Shown in pieces: positions 1-9,300 of a stretch of DNA of 20,536 nt. Location of the stretch: the NCBI GenBank assembly GCA_937930625.1, contig CALHBW010000055.1, forward strand, positions 1 through 20,536, written 5' to 3'. Position numbers and translations under genes: made by a program. The stretch is from an uncultured Saprospiraceae bacterium (GTDB lineage: Bacteria > Bacteroidota > Bacteroidia > Chitinophagales > Saprospiraceae). Position 1 is the stretch's first letter. Every line of letters starts with the position of its first letter. The notes under the pieces were generated by a model. It made no database searches and was not told where the DNA came from. It was given only the letters and a program-made list of their open reading frames with translations.

Positions 1-7
1 CAATATG

Positions 8-133
8 TTCGCCAAATTGAAAATTGATAATTAATTTATTTTTTATTTCATAAAAAACTTAAAATTAAATAATTACAAATTATAAAATAAAATTAGTTAT
101 CAATTATACATTCTCAATTCTCAATTTGGCGAA
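8..133. repeat. AT-rich inverted repeat downstream of the methyltransferase-like gene
   Basis: TTCGCCAAATTGA at 8-20 is matched by its perfect reverse complement TCAATTTGGCGAA at 121-133. Inside are further partly symmetric segments (AATTGATAATTAATT against AATTAGTTATCAATT). It could fold into a long AT-rich hairpin and may help end transcription of the minus-strand gene whose stop is at 224. No coding potential was seen in 1-223. Confidence 0.7.
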
Positions 134-188
134 GACATTGATAAATTATTTATAATTAATAAATTAAATCATTTTCACGTTAGAAAAC

Positions 189-229
189 TTTTACATTTTA
201 CATTTAATATTTTACATTTTACATTAAAT
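189..229. repeat. 21-bp direct repeat pair overlapping a stop codon
   Basis: Two adjoining copies of TTTTACATTTTACATT plus an AT tail lie at 189-209 and 210-229. The TTA at 224-226, which is the TAA stop of the neighbouring minus-strand gene, is inside the second copy. Confidence 0.7.
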
Positions 230-1135
230 GTTCGTCCATTTTCTTTGGGTAATTTTCTCTTTTTTGACGGTACGCGCATATACGCAATACGGATGGGTTT
301 GGCACTCTGCAGGAGTGACTTCGGGGAAATATTTTTGCGACGCATCAATGTCATTCCTCAAAAAGAACGCATTGAAACCATAACGGTTTGCGCCTATTAA
401 GCGATAACCTTTTTCCTTTGCCAATTTATTCAAAGCTGCCAACGATGCTCCTGCATAATATTCCGGTGCATCCGACACAAAATTCGGGTCGTAAGGAATT
501 GTGACCGCCACTTCCGGCTCCCACAGATTGTTACATTCAGCCACGATGACACGCGGCGAAATCACCTCAATCGCCTTCCACACCCAATAATCCATTCCGT
601 CTATATCAATTGAGAGCAAATCTATTGCTCCCTGAAAATTATTTTGCTCAATAAGGTCATTGATATTTTCTGCCGTCACAAGCGAACCCACAAGATGTGG
701 TAGCCACGTTCGCACATCCCGGTGGCGGCGATAGTAAGCTTTGCCGTACCGAATATTCAGTGGGTCGGTATCTATCAATAAACCCTCAAAGTCGTGATGT
801 ATCAGCAAATTTGCGGAATTACACTCCACTCCATTGCCACATCCTATCTCAATCACTTTACGGTTCGTAAAACCGATAGTCGCAAAAATATACAATATTA
901 TCCCATCTTCCCCATTTTGAGAGAAATTTCGGAAAGAAATATTTTTGAAATTGGGGTCTTCATGTTGATTATCAGCGAGTTGTTTACGATAAATTTCTAA
1001 AAGTTCGATTTGTTTTGCGCGGCTAATTGTTCCTATAAAATCACCTGTACTACGGATTTTTTTGAAAAAACGAATACCGTCGATACCCGTTTTTTCAAAT
1101 ATAAAAATTAAGAGTAATTTGAATAATTTCTTCAT
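224..1135 (-). CDS. FkbM-like SAM-methyltransferase-like protein
   Basis: The protein has 303 residues. The central part reads as a class I SAM-binding fold: the motif I-like strand KVIEIGCGNGVECNSANL lies at residues 93-110, an acidic strand end GLLIDTDPLN at 118-127, and a DLLSIDIDGMDYWVW segment at 172-186 that resembles the D-x-D-x-x motif of FkbM-type enzymes. A characteristic NFSQNGEDGI precedes the fold (70-79). Family members often lie near polysaccharide genes and are thought to O-methylate sugars, but the substrate here cannot be inferred. The N-terminus is hydrophobic but short (residues 3-13), so a membrane anchor is uncertain. The ATG at 1135 is the first start after the upstream repeat. 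The gene follows the DNA glycosylase gene on the same strand, 99 bp away across a palindromic repeat, so cotranscription is doubtful. Methyltransferase activity itself is an inference. Confidence 0.72.
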   Translation of the reverse strand: MKKLFKLLLIFIFEKTGIDGIRFFKKIRSTGDFIGTISRAKQIELLEIYRKQLADNQHEDPNFKNISFRNFSQNGEDGIILYIFATIGFTNRKVIEIGCGNGVECNSANLLIHHDFEGLLIDTDPLNIRYGKAYYRRHRDVRTWLPHLVGSLVTAENINDLIEQNNFQGAIDLLSIDIDGMDYWVWKAIEVISPRVIVAECNNLWEPEVAVTIPYDPNFVSDAPEYYAGASLAALNKLAKEKGYRLIGANRYGFNAFFLRNDIDASQKYFPEVTPAECQTHPYCVYARTVKKEKITQRKWTNI

Positions 1136-1144
1136 GCGAATAAA

Positions 1145-1238
1145 GTAGCACAGGCTTCCAGCCTGAACCGCGTTAAATTAGAAAAATTCACCTACATAAA
1201 AAACGCCTGCAAACGTGCCGACTGGAAGCCTGTGTTAC
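1145..1238. repeat. Palindromic pair of dispersed CAGGCTTCCAGCCTG repeats
   Basis: GTAGCACAGGCTTCCAGCCTG (1145-1165) faces an inverted copy ACTGGAAGCCTGTGTTAC (1221-1238). Further copies of the family occur at 2371-2392 and 14056-14077. The right arm overlaps the last codons of the DNA glycosylase gene and supplies its TAA stop (1235-1237). As RNA the pair folds into a long hairpin between two minus-strand genes, so a terminator or processing role is possible. Confidence 0.8.
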
Positions 1239-1834
1239 AGTGATTCCCATAAAAAGTAACAAGCATAAGAACGATACGGCTTCCATGCTTCGGCAATTTC
1301 GTTCATGCGTTTTTTGAGTGTTTTTTTATCGTCATCTTCCAAATTATAGAGCTTGACCATAGCATTTTTAATCCCCAAATCACCCACAGGAAATACATCA
1401 GGTCTTCCTAATGAAAACATCAATATCATCTGCACTGTCCACGCTCCCACTCCTTTTATTTCTGTCAATTGTGCAATCAATTCATCGTCTGTCATTTTAT
1501 CGTATTGGGCTTTGGTTAGTTGATTTTCTTTGAAATATTGCGCTACATTATGCGCGTATTTAGCTTTTTGATTGGAAAAACCTGCACCGCGTAAGGTATC
1601 GTGCGGAGTAGCGAGTACACTTTCAGGAGTGGGTTTGTTTTCATACAAATCAAGAAAACGTCCGTAAATCGTAGCGGCAGCTTTCACAGAAAGTTGTTGT
1701 CCGGTGATAGAGCGAATGAGGTCATTAAACAGGTCGGCTTCCGCGCCCCTGTGTGGTGGGATATTACCGGATAAAATAGGTTTCAAAATCGGGTCGCGCG
1801 AGAGATGTGTTAAGATTCTTTTTATATTGCTCAT
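1235..1834 (-). CDS. DNA-3-methyladenine glycosylase, HhH-GPD (AlkA-type)
   Basis: The 199-residue protein is a base-excision-repair glycosylase that removes alkylated purines from DNA in the cytoplasm. Visible hallmarks are the N-terminal helical DLFNDLIRSITGQQLSVKAA (35-54), the helix-hairpin-helix LTEIKGVGAWTVQMI (123-137), and the catalytic aspartate in FPVGDLGIKNA (Asp152). At 199 residues it is shorter than E. coli AlkA (282) and lacks that enzyme's extra N-terminal beta domain, as in the compact Mag/AlkA-like branch; specificity (3-methyladenine, 7-methylguanine, hypoxanthine) is therefore by family only. The ATG at 1834 gives a normal N-terminus for the compact form. The stop codon is part of a dispersed palindromic repeat. 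The upstream region is occupied by another inverted repeat beginning about 75 bp before the start (ending at 1909 on this strand), and no promoter of the TTTG/TAnnTTTG type was recognised there. Confidence 0.93.
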   Translation of the reverse strand: MSNIKRILTHLSRDPILKPILSGNIPPHRGAEADLFNDLIRSITGQQLSVKAAATIYGRFLDLYENKPTPESVLATPHDTLRGAGFSNQKAKYAHNVAQYFKENQLTKAQYDKMTDDELIAQLTEIKGVGAWTVQMILMFSLGRPDVFPVGDLGIKNAMVKLYNLEDDDKKTLKKRMNEIAEAWKPYRSYACYFLWESL

Positions 1835-1908
1835 GGCTGTTTAGTGTTGTAGTATCGTGGTGTCGTAGTATGGTGGTGGTGAATATACAATTTGTTATGG
1901 AATTTGCA

Positions 1909-2239
1909 TATACTGTAAACGGGGTAAATTTCGGAAAACTGTAATGACTGCTTTAGCTGTCAAGTGAAATAAAAAAAGTATTTGTATTTTACTGTTAAAC
2001 AACAATGTAATTGACAGCTAGGCTACCCGTTTAAGTTTGCTTGCGGGATAGTACTCGTCTGACGAAGGCTTTTGTGAAATGTCGTGATTGGTCTCATAAA
2101 ATATTCGCATTGAATAAAGGGATTCGTCTGACGAGTATTCATTTAGGCAAAGTTAAATGGGTAGCCGACAGCTAAAGCAGTCATTACGGGCTTAGTCGAA
2201 AAACCGATATTTTCCGAAATCTATACCGTTCACAGTATA
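1909..2239. repeat. About 330-bp imperfect inverted-repeat element (MITE-like)
   Basis: The outer arms TATACTGTAAACGG (1909-1922) and CCGTTCACAGTATA (2226-2239) are nearly complementary. Next come ATTTCGGAAAA (1927-1937) and TTTTCCGAAAT (2210-2220), then a perfect 20-bp pair at 1942-1961 and 2167-2186 (TAATGACTGCTTTAGCTGTC and its complement). The right arm carries about 20 extra bases (2187-2209). The interior holds two copies of the near-palindrome TCGTCTGACGA (2055-2065 and 2124-2134). No open reading frame of note lies inside. This resembles a non-autonomous inverted-repeat element; no target-site duplication was established. Confidence 0.8.
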
Positions 2240-2245
2240 ATTCAA

Positions 2246-2490
2246 AATTAACGTGAAGTACAACGTATTTTTCTTTATTTTTGTAAATACCAAATTAATG
2301 TAAAAAACGTAGCGTAATGCCTCCGGCTTGCGTCCGCGTACTATTTGCTCATTTCTATATTTGAGTGAAAGTAACACAGGCTTCCAGTCTGCACCGCGTA
2401 CTATTTGCGCGTTTTTTTTGTTTTGTAAATGATAAATTAACGTGAAGTATAACATGTCTTTTATTTTGTAAATGATAAATCAACATGAAT
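2246..2490. repeat. Degenerate direct-repeat cluster upstream of the DUF4837 gene
   Basis: AATTAACGTGAAGTAYAAC occurs at 2246-2264 and 2435-2453, with a TTTTGTAAAT-type segment beside it in three versions (about 2278, 2418 and 2464). CCGCGTACTATTTGC occurs twice (around 2335 and 2394), and a copy of GTAACACAGGCTTCCAG lies at 2371-2387. An 87-codon minus-strand frame across it is made only of these repeats and is not a credible gene. Further on, TTAACCA is repeated three times in tandem at 2583-2603, just before the DUF4837 start. Confidence 0.65.
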
Positions 2491-2631
2491 TTACTTTATG
2501 AAATAAATAACAAAAACCTCCTGATTCACACACACCAAAACCCCTATTTCACCGCATCTTTCAAACACAAGTAACCGCCAAATTAACCATTAACCATTAA
2601 CCATTGAGCATTAAAAAATTAATCATTATTA

Positions 2632-3690
2632 ATGAAATATATATTTTCCGTTTTAATTATTTCCCTGATATTTGCTTGTTCGCCTGACCAACGCGACAAG
2701 CTCACCCCCAAGCCCAATGCTATCGGCAAAGCCGGTCAAATCCTCGTCGTAGCAGAGGGAGATGTGTGGAACAGCCTTGCCGGAGAAGCTTTTCGTGAGC
2801 ATCTTTTGGAAGAATTTCCGGTGCTGCCGCGTCCTGAATCGCGCTTTGATGTGAAGCATGTTGAGGGTATAAAATTTACTTCTTTAAGGAAAGAATGGCG
2901 CGTCATTATTTTCTTGGGCGACCTTTCGCAGACTTCCAAAACGACTAAGGAAATCACCCGCGCCATCGGTGAACAAGGCGTAGAACGCGCCAAATTGGAA
3001 TTTGATTATAACACCACTTATCGCGAGGATATTTGGGCAGATGGGCAGTTGATTATCTATATGTTTGCACCAAACAAAGCACAACTACTTGAAAATGTGC
3101 AGAATAGAACCAAAAGTGTCATCACCAAAATAGAAGAAGCCGATTTCCGAAAAATACGCGCCAATACCTACCAATCCGGTATCAATCGCGAGGCGGTAAA
3201 GGACATTCGGGATAAATTTAAAGTATCATTAGATATTCCCGGCGCGTATCGCGTTGCGGTCTATGATTCGCTCAATAACGAAATGTGGCTTCGTCGCGAA
3301 ACCCAAACTATCAGCAGCAATATTCTCCTGAAAACAATGGATTACGACAAAGCAACTTTGCTCACCGAAACCAATATAGTCGCCATACGAGACAGCGTAG
3401 GCAAACGCATGATTACCAGCGCAGCTGATGGCTCGTATATGGTCACCAACCAAGTTGACTTGCCTATCGAATATCAAAAAACCAATATTCGCGACTTCTA
3501 CACGCTCGAAGCGCGCGGCGTATGGGAGTTGGAAAATGACTTTATGGGCGGTCCGTTTTTGAGTTACATGGTCTATAATCCGAATACGGAGAAGGTCGTT
3601 TATATGGATGGTTTCGTACATGCACCCGGTGAGGATAAACGCTCGCTGATGCAGCAGTTGGAGTTGATTATGCGGTCTTTGAAGTTTTAG
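2632..3690 (+). CDS. DUF4837 family lipoprotein
   Basis: The protein has 352 residues and begins with a lipoprotein signal, MKYIFSVLIISLIFACS, whose lipobox cysteine is residue 16; it is probably anchored in the outer membrane facing the periplasm. The mature part has the GKAGQILVVAEGDVWNS opening (residues 32-48) and the C-terminal GPFLSYMVYNPNTEKVVYMDGFVHAPGEDKR segment (near 305-337) that I associate with DUF4837, a family common in Bacteroidota and without a known function. Length agrees with the family (about 330-360). The ATG at 2632 is the natural start for the signal peptide. It stands alone on the plus strand and converges on the TPR gene, with a terminator-like hairpin between. The upstream spacer is repeat-rich. 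Confidence 0.85.
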   Translation: MKYIFSVLIISLIFACSPDQRDKLTPKPNAIGKAGQILVVAEGDVWNSLAGEAFREHLLEEFPVLPRPESRFDVKHVEGIKFTSLRKEWRVIIFLGDLSQTSKTTKEITRAIGEQGVERAKLEFDYNTTYREDIWADGQLIIYMFAPNKAQLLENVQNRTKSVITKIEEADFRKIRANTYQSGINREAVKDIRDKFKVSLDIPGAYRVAVYDSLNNEMWLRRETQTISSNILLKTMDYDKATLLTETNIVAIRDSVGKRMITSAADGSYMVTNQVDLPIEYQKTNIRDFYTLEARGVWELENDFMGGPFLSYMVYNPNTEKVVYMDGFVHAPGEDKRSLMQQLELIMRSLKF

Positions 3691-3709
3691 AAGATTCACA
3701 AAAAATATT

Positions 3710-3748
3710 GGGACATTTTACTTTCGTAAAGCGAAAATAAAATGTCCC
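3710..3748. terminator. Bidirectional terminator hairpin
   Basis: GGGACATTTTA (3710-3720) is perfectly complementary to TAAAATGTCCC (3738-3748), and the interior adds TTTCG/CGAAA pairing. It lies between the stop of the DUF4837 gene (3690) and the stop of the convergent TPR gene (3772). On the minus strand the stem is followed by a T-rich run, so it fits a shared terminator. Confidence 0.8.
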
Positions 3749-3771
3749 TCAAAAATCAATCTACAAGTCTT

Positions 3772-4599
3772 TTACAATTTGCAATTTTTCCGTGAATCGC
3801 AAGCTCCGGAAACGCCTGATTTACAAGCAGTTTCAAAGTCCTGACAAGCTTTTAACAAGTTACCTTGTTTTTCATAAGTTCTGCCACGAAGCCAGTAGAG
3901 TTGTTCATCATTAGGCGTATGGCGTAGTGCCATATTGAAGTTAATCATTGCATAAGAATAGTTCCCCATAAAAAGGTGTGACACACCACGAAATTGAAAA
4001 ACTCCGGGATAATCAGATTTAGACTTTAATACCTTGTCATAATCTTCAATTGCTTTTTGATGATTATTGATGGTGGCATAGTAGCGTCCCCGATTATAAT
4101 ACAAATCGGCATTATTGGGAATACGTTGGATACCTTCATTCAAGACAGCTATACTTTTATTTACACCATTTATCTGCCTATTCAGCTCTGCTGACTTGAT
4201 ATAGGCTGCTGCCAATCCGGGAGATTTTTGACGAGCTAAGTCGAAATCTCTCAGTGCCCTTTCATTTTGATTCATATTAGATTCTGCCAGACCTCGATAG
4301 AAATAGAATGGTCCATAACTGGAGTACTTCACAATAGCATCGCTAAGAACATTGATGGCTTGCCGATGCTCATTTCTATTTATATACTCAATCCCAAGTT
4401 GAGTATATTCTTCTACCTCTTGTCTTTGTTGGGCTTGTAAACGCTGTTGTTCTATAGCTTCGTCCAATATTGCTCCTCCAAGACGTCCCAACATACCGCT
4501 AATAGGATCTTCAAGAATAATAAAGTCATCATCGAACGGTTGACTAAAAAGCGAAGACGTAGAAATAAATAAACAACTAACAATAATTAATAATCTCAT
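3772..4599 (-). CDS. Secreted tetratricopeptide-repeat (TPR) protein
   Basis: Starting at the ATG at 4599 gives 275 residues with a clean signal peptide, MRLLIIVSCLFISTSSLFSQ; an upstream in-frame start at 4674 would put 25 odd residues before it and overlap the preceding gene, so it is rejected. After a Gln-rich linker there are about six 34-residue TPR-like helical pairs (for example YTQLGIEYINRNEHRQAINVL, YYNRGRYYATINNHQKAIEDY and YWLRGRTYEKQGNLLKACQDF). The tail has four cysteines within 22 residues (CQDFETACKSG...CDSRKNC), a pattern seen in other Bacteroidota TPR proteins. TPRs are protein-binding scaffolds; the partner is unknown. It lies 44 bp behind the barrel protein gene, so the two probably form an operon and may act together in the envelope. 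Confidence 0.85.
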   Translation of the reverse strand: MRLLIIVSCLFISTSSLFSQPFDDDFIILEDPISGMLGRLGGAILDEAIEQQRLQAQQRQEVEEYTQLGIEYINRNEHRQAINVLSDAIVKYSSYGPFYFYRGLAESNMNQNERALRDFDLARQKSPGLAAAYIKSAELNRQINGVNKSIAVLNEGIQRIPNNADLYYNRGRYYATINNHQKAIEDYDKVLKSKSDYPGVFQFRGVSHLFMGNYSYAMINFNMALRHTPNDEQLYWLRGRTYEKQGNLLKACQDFETACKSGVSGACDSRKNCKL

Positions 4600-4643
4600 T
4601 TTAAAATAATTTTTATGTGAACAAATAATTTTCAAAACATAAA

Positions 4644-5954
4644 TTAAAAAGCCATACCCGCACCTATTCTCCACTGAATATCAATACCTTGTTCTCTCTC
4701 CGGTTGTAGAGACGGAGTTCTCAGCTCACTGAGATTAGGGTTGATATAGTGTAATCCCCAGTTATCATTAGGCGTAATCGTCATTGGCGGAGAGATTCGA
4801 CAAGACACAAAAAAAGTTAGTCCATAGATGTGTTCAAGTCCTTTAGAGACTCTATTCTCATTGTATATGTAAGTCAACTTAGCCGTACCATAAAGTCGAT
4901 TATTTACATCAGCTACATTTTTGAATTTGTCATCTACCAATGCAAAAGGCGAAGGGAGATGCTGAACTACTATTCCATCTGAATCCTCTCTTTGGTCAAA
5001 TTCCAACTCCACATCCTGATAAATCGCAAAACCTGCTCCGGCGTCCAGTAAAATACGTGGATAAAAGTGTAAGCGTGCGAATCCACCAACGCTACCTTGT
5101 CTGATATTCAGATTTACCCTGCTAATATTTCTTAATTGGTAATAACCTTCAAAAGCCTGAGCAACATAAGTGGAATCCACCCAAAATGTATTATTATTGA
5201 TACTGGTCAGCCCATAAGAAAGCCTGTCCCATTTAGCAAACCCATACAAGCTGAGAAATTGCTTGGAACTACCCAGTCTTTTTTCCCCGGGCAGCTTAAA
5301 ATTCACCGTCCAATCTTGAATAACTCTGGAACTCTCCTCTGTCCAAAAACTATTTAAGCCTTGACGTTTCAACATCCAAGAATAATCTACTCCTAGATAT
5401 GGGCTGATAGAACCAAGTTTATTGGGAACAAATTGCTTGAATGAAAATGACTCAAAAGCTGTTGACCATTCGTTATCTGCTTCGTTTGTTGATGCTTGAT
5501 AGATTGACTTTTTTTCTTTCAGTGATTTATATAAATCAACGGTTTTTCCGACCAATCCGAATTGCTTTAAAATATAAACAGTTGTTTCCCAATCTTCACC
5601 CTCTATGTAAAAAGCAATATCTTCCCACATGTCAGGAAAAGGCAGACGTTCACGGATTTTTGTCTCCAAAGTTTCAACATCCTGCCGAAATTCCTGATCT
5701 GCATATCGCAGTTGAAATTTAGCGTTCCTTTTATAAGCCGATTTGTAAGGAACGTATGTGGTTTTATGTTTCTTCAAAATGATAGGGCTTTTTAATGTCG
5801 TACCCATGATTTCCAAATTACAATCTGACATATTCGTAATTCTTAACTCGTACTTGGTAGGAGCAGATACGCTAATCAGTTTTTTTTGAGCCATGCTCAA
5901 AAATGGTAGAGTCAGTAAAGTCAAAATCAGATAAAATACTCGGTTGTTTTTCAT
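4644..5954 (-). CDS. Predicted outer-membrane beta-barrel protein, function unknown
   Basis: The ATG at 5954 gives 436 residues and a signal peptide (MKNNRVFYLILTLLTLPFLSMAQ, cleavage after AQ); a TTG three codons upstream is less likely. Residues about 24-160 form a non-barrel region with charged segments. From about 175 onward there are alternating polar/aromatic strands typical of a porin-like barrel (ISPYLGVDYSWML, FLSLYGFAKWDRLSYGL, GGFARLHFYPRILLDAGAGFAIY). The protein ends in WRIGAGMAF, and a terminal phenylalanine is the usual barrel-assembly signal. I do not recognise a named family. It is the first gene of a pair with the TPR gene. A conserved promoter-like sequence, also found before the M4 peptidase gene, lies about 270 bp upstream. 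Confidence 0.7.
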   Translation of the reverse strand: MKNNRVFYLILTLLTLPFLSMAQKKLISVSAPTKYELRITNMSDCNLEIMGTTLKSPIILKKHKTTYVPYKSAYKRNAKFQLRYADQEFRQDVETLETKIRERLPFPDMWEDIAFYIEGEDWETTVYILKQFGLVGKTVDLYKSLKEKKSIYQASTNEADNEWSTAFESFSFKQFVPNKLGSISPYLGVDYSWMLKRQGLNSFWTEESSRVIQDWTVNFKLPGEKRLGSSKQFLSLYGFAKWDRLSYGLTSINNNTFWVDSTYVAQAFEGYYQLRNISRVNLNIRQGSVGGFARLHFYPRILLDAGAGFAIYQDVELEFDQREDSDGIVVQHLPSPFALVDDKFKNVADVNNRLYGTAKLTYIYNENRVSKGLEHIYGLTFFVSCRISPPMTITPNDNWGLHYINPNLSELRTPSLQPEREQGIDIQWRIGAGMAF

Positions 5955-6015
5955 AAGTAACAATTTTAAAAGTGAAAAATATAATTTCGTTTTAGTTTGA
6001 TAATCAAATTAAAAT

Positions 6016-6188
6016 AGGCAGATGCTTTACTTTTAAACCACCTGCCTTTGTGGTCTAAGATTTGAGTGTTTTTCAAATTAAATTGAATAAAAATTTATAC
6101 TTTTAATAAATATGTTATTAACTATAAATTACTTGTATGAAGCCATTGTCCATACTTCAATACTTAATTGAGGTCATCTTCGAAGATG
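6016..6188. other. Structured leader upstream of the barrel/TPR genes
   Basis: The 432-bp spacer 5955-6386 has no credible gene. If transcription starts near 6226 on the minus strand, the leader would contain the perfect 14-bp palindrome CATCTTCGAAGATG (6175-6188) and an AGGCAG/CTGCCT pair (6016-6021 with 6042-6047). These are seen directly; a regulatory role is only a possibility. Confidence 0.35.
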
Positions 6189-6222
6189 TTAAAATTGAAA
6201 ATGTATAAAATTGAGTGCGCCT

Positions 6223-6296
6223 TTCAATGATTCAAAGTTGCAATATGTTTTTTTTATTTTCAAATGAGAAAAAACATAGGAAATCCGAATATTTTT
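6223..6296 (-). promoter_or_regulatory. Conserved promoter-like block, copy A
   Basis: A 74-bp block matches 10442-10515 without gaps, with about 10 mismatches. On the minus strand it has TTTG (complement of 6261-6264), exactly 20 bases, then CAACTTTG (complement of 6233-6240), which is one base from the Bacteroidota -7 consensus TAnnTTTG with a TTTG -33 box at accepted spacing. A strictly conserved 16-base end (6281-6296) lies upstream of these boxes and could bind a regulator. It points toward the barrel/TPR gene pair. Confidence 0.6.
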
Positions 6297-6358
6297 TAGC
6301 ATCTATTTAAGTAAAATATTGTAAATCAATTATTTAAAATTAAATAAATGCTAAAAAA
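6292..6358 (-). terminator. AT-rich hairpin after the M4 peptidase gene
   Basis: TTTTTTAGCATCTATTTAA (6292-6310) pairs with TTAAATAAATGCTAAAAAA (6340-6358) at 18 of 19 positions, with a 29-base loop. It lies just downstream of the peptidase stop codon (6387) and overlaps the far end of promoter block A. The stem ends in a T run on the minus strand. The stem is long but weak, so terminator function is plausible rather than certain. Confidence 0.5.
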
Positions 6359-6386
6359 CACTCAATTATAGGAGTAGTATATTTTT

Positions 6387-9300
6387 TTATTGATTATCGC
6401 AATTATCGATTTCCGCATCAAGCCACGCATTGGAATGTATAGAAAATCCCGTATCCAGCTTAATCATATCTTTAGCGCGGTATATTACAGAATCACCTAC
6501 TGGTATAGCATCATTTGAAATCACTTGACTTGGCAGACATTCGGGAACATACACAATGCTGGTTGTATTGCCGATATAGGCGGTGCTACCATCGGCAGAC
6601 ATTACCTGACCGCACAATGTAACACAATAAGGGTCAGTAACTTGCGTATCATGCGTAACAACAATAATACCCGCTACAGGTACGCTGTCAAGTGGCTGGT
6701 CTATGCCGTCAGTGCGTGTAAAAGCCACATCAAGTCGATTTTCCTGATCAACAAATATATCTACATAAGCATCAGGTGCCAGAGATGAGCCGACAGTGTC
6801 TATCTGTACACCTTCAACTTTCATATCATCAAAGACAATACTACATGCGACTCCATGTACGCTGTCGGCATTTAGCACATATAATTCATAAAAATGAATC
6901 GTAGAATCCGCCGTAATTATAACCGTATCGTTCCGTAGCTCATAATTGACGGGAGTAAGTAACATGGGGAACATTGAGGCATCCGTATTATAGGTCGTAT
7001 CATAGTTTTGAATCAGGGCGTCAAGGTCTTGACTGTCCACTATACCGTCACCGTTGCCGTCTTGGTGCTTTCCGTTGATACCACTGACGAAGACATCCCA
7101 GTCAGGGCATGGTTGTAGTATCCAATCCAAAGAAGAATCCGGACGAGTGACTCCGGTATTCCCTGCTGCTATTCCCCAATGTAGTACATCGTCTATGGAA
7201 GCATGGCGGTTGGCATTGAAATCACCGGGCAGTACGTCGTCATAATTGCAGGTATTGGTTCCATCAAGGCAGAAGTCTTCAAACCTACCGTTGGGTAAAT
7301 TGATGTATTGCAGGGAATTGAGTTGTGAGCAGAGATTGGTCAGATTGGGATGGTAGCAGCCGCTTAGATTCGTACCACCCAAATTTAAGGTAGATAAATC
7401 CGGTAAATCTCCCAATTCGGGAGGAATTTCACCTGTAAGGTCTTGATTTCCAATAACTAACTCTCTTAAAGCCATTAAATTTCCGACGTTAGGTGAGATA
7501 CTTCCCGTATATTGATTGCCCCACAAATATATTTTTTCGAGTTTGGTTAAACTCCACATTTGCGGGGGCAGATTGCCGGAAAACTGATTCTGTTGCGCCC
7601 AAATTTCTTTGAGATTAATTAAATTTGAAATTTCAGGCGGAAAGTTTCCTGTCAATTCATTATATTGTAAATTTATAGCGATTAAATTTGTAAGATTGCT
7701 GAATTCGGGTGGAATTTCCCCCGAAAGCCCATTAGTGCCTAAAAATAAACGGTCTAAATTAATTAAATTTCCAATTTGCGGCGGAATACTTCCTATAAGT
7801 TGATTGTTATACAAACGCAAATCTGTGAGGTTTATCAAATTTCCAATTTCAGCCGGAATGGTACCGTTCAGTAAGTTGTTTTGTAGATAAATTCGGGTCA
7901 GACCTGTCATATCTCCAAGTTCCACCGGAATGGGACCTTCCAAATTATTTCCCGCTAAGTTTAAGGTGCGTACACAACCATTCCCGTCAAATGCCAAACC
8001 GTGCCATGTATCTATCGGCTGAGTCAGAGTCCATTTATTTGTCCAGTTTGCCCCATTGGTGGAGTTGTACAGCTCAACTAAAGCAAGCGAATCAAGCTCT
8101 CTACATGTGAAAATAGGACATGTACCTACGCCTGTGGCACAGAAGTCTTCCCATGGAGCATCAAAGTTATTGCCATCAGAAATATCTTCGTTACCATCAA
8201 ATTGATGGAAATTAAGTTGAGTGCATAGCACTGATAAATTGGTATCATAACATCCACTTAATTGATTGTCATTTAAATCTAAGTATACCAAATTACTTAA
8301 ATTTCCGAATTCAGATGGTATAGTTCCACTTAGTTGGTTATAGTCCAAATCCAACCAAATTAGATTTAAATTCCCCATTTCAGGCGGTATAATTCCACTC
8401 AGTTGATTATTATCCAAATCCAAATGAGTCAAACTGTTTAAATTCTCAATTTCATTAGGAATACTTCCATTGAGTTGATTATTGCCTAAATACAAACGTA
8501 CTAGATTATTTAAATTTTCAATTTCAATAGGAATATTTCCCACAAGGTTATTACCTGTATTTGATATGTAAGTACAATTTGTATCACCGTCTAAATCAAG
8601 GCAGACTACACGGTCATTTTCATTAAGTATCACCCCATACCATGTGTTTATAGGTTCGTCTAGATTCCATGTATTTGTCCAGTCCGGTCCGTTCGTAGAA
8701 TTATAAAGCGCAACAAGCGCAAGCGAATCACTTTGTCTGGGATTAAGTTCGGAGCTTTCGTACACGCCTACGGCGTTCCAAGCCTCTATTACCTGTTGCT
8801 CTTCGTTAGAATCTGCACCGTACAAATCTATTGTTGCTTGTATAGATTCTGCACGTGCATCTTCATATTGAGCGGTCTGTGTCAAATAAGTAGTGAGGGT
8901 GCGATAGGCGATGGCAGCGGCTTTTTCGATGCCGATACCGACGACACCGTATTGATATGCGTCTCCATTGATAGTAGTATCATTAGTGCCGCTGCCACCT
9001 TCGGAGAGCAAGTAGAACCAACGATTCTGCACGCCGCTATTGAAGTGTACACCTCCACAGTCCTCGGCATCGGTGTGCCAATACTCACCTAAGTAAGTAT
9101 TGGGTTGCTGTGTCAGTGCATTGGAATCTTTGGGATTTCTCATGTTACGGATGCAGGTTTTTCCGGTTGTGGGTACGACAAAATCTCCACCAATAAGCCA
9201 GTCGTTGCTACCACGCATGTACCATTCGGCTACTTCGCCAAAAATATCGGAGAAGGACTCATTGAGCGCACCGGATTCGTCAAGGTAAATCAGATTGGCA

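Noticed and set aside
2192..2455. 87-codon minus-strand reading frame
   Set aside because: It is formed entirely by dispersed direct repeats (internal QIVRG and YFTLI repeats come from repeated DNA) and has no recognisable protein features.
3772..4674. Longer start for the TPR protein
   Set aside because: The extra 25 residues would precede a perfect signal peptide and overlap the upstream gene's end.
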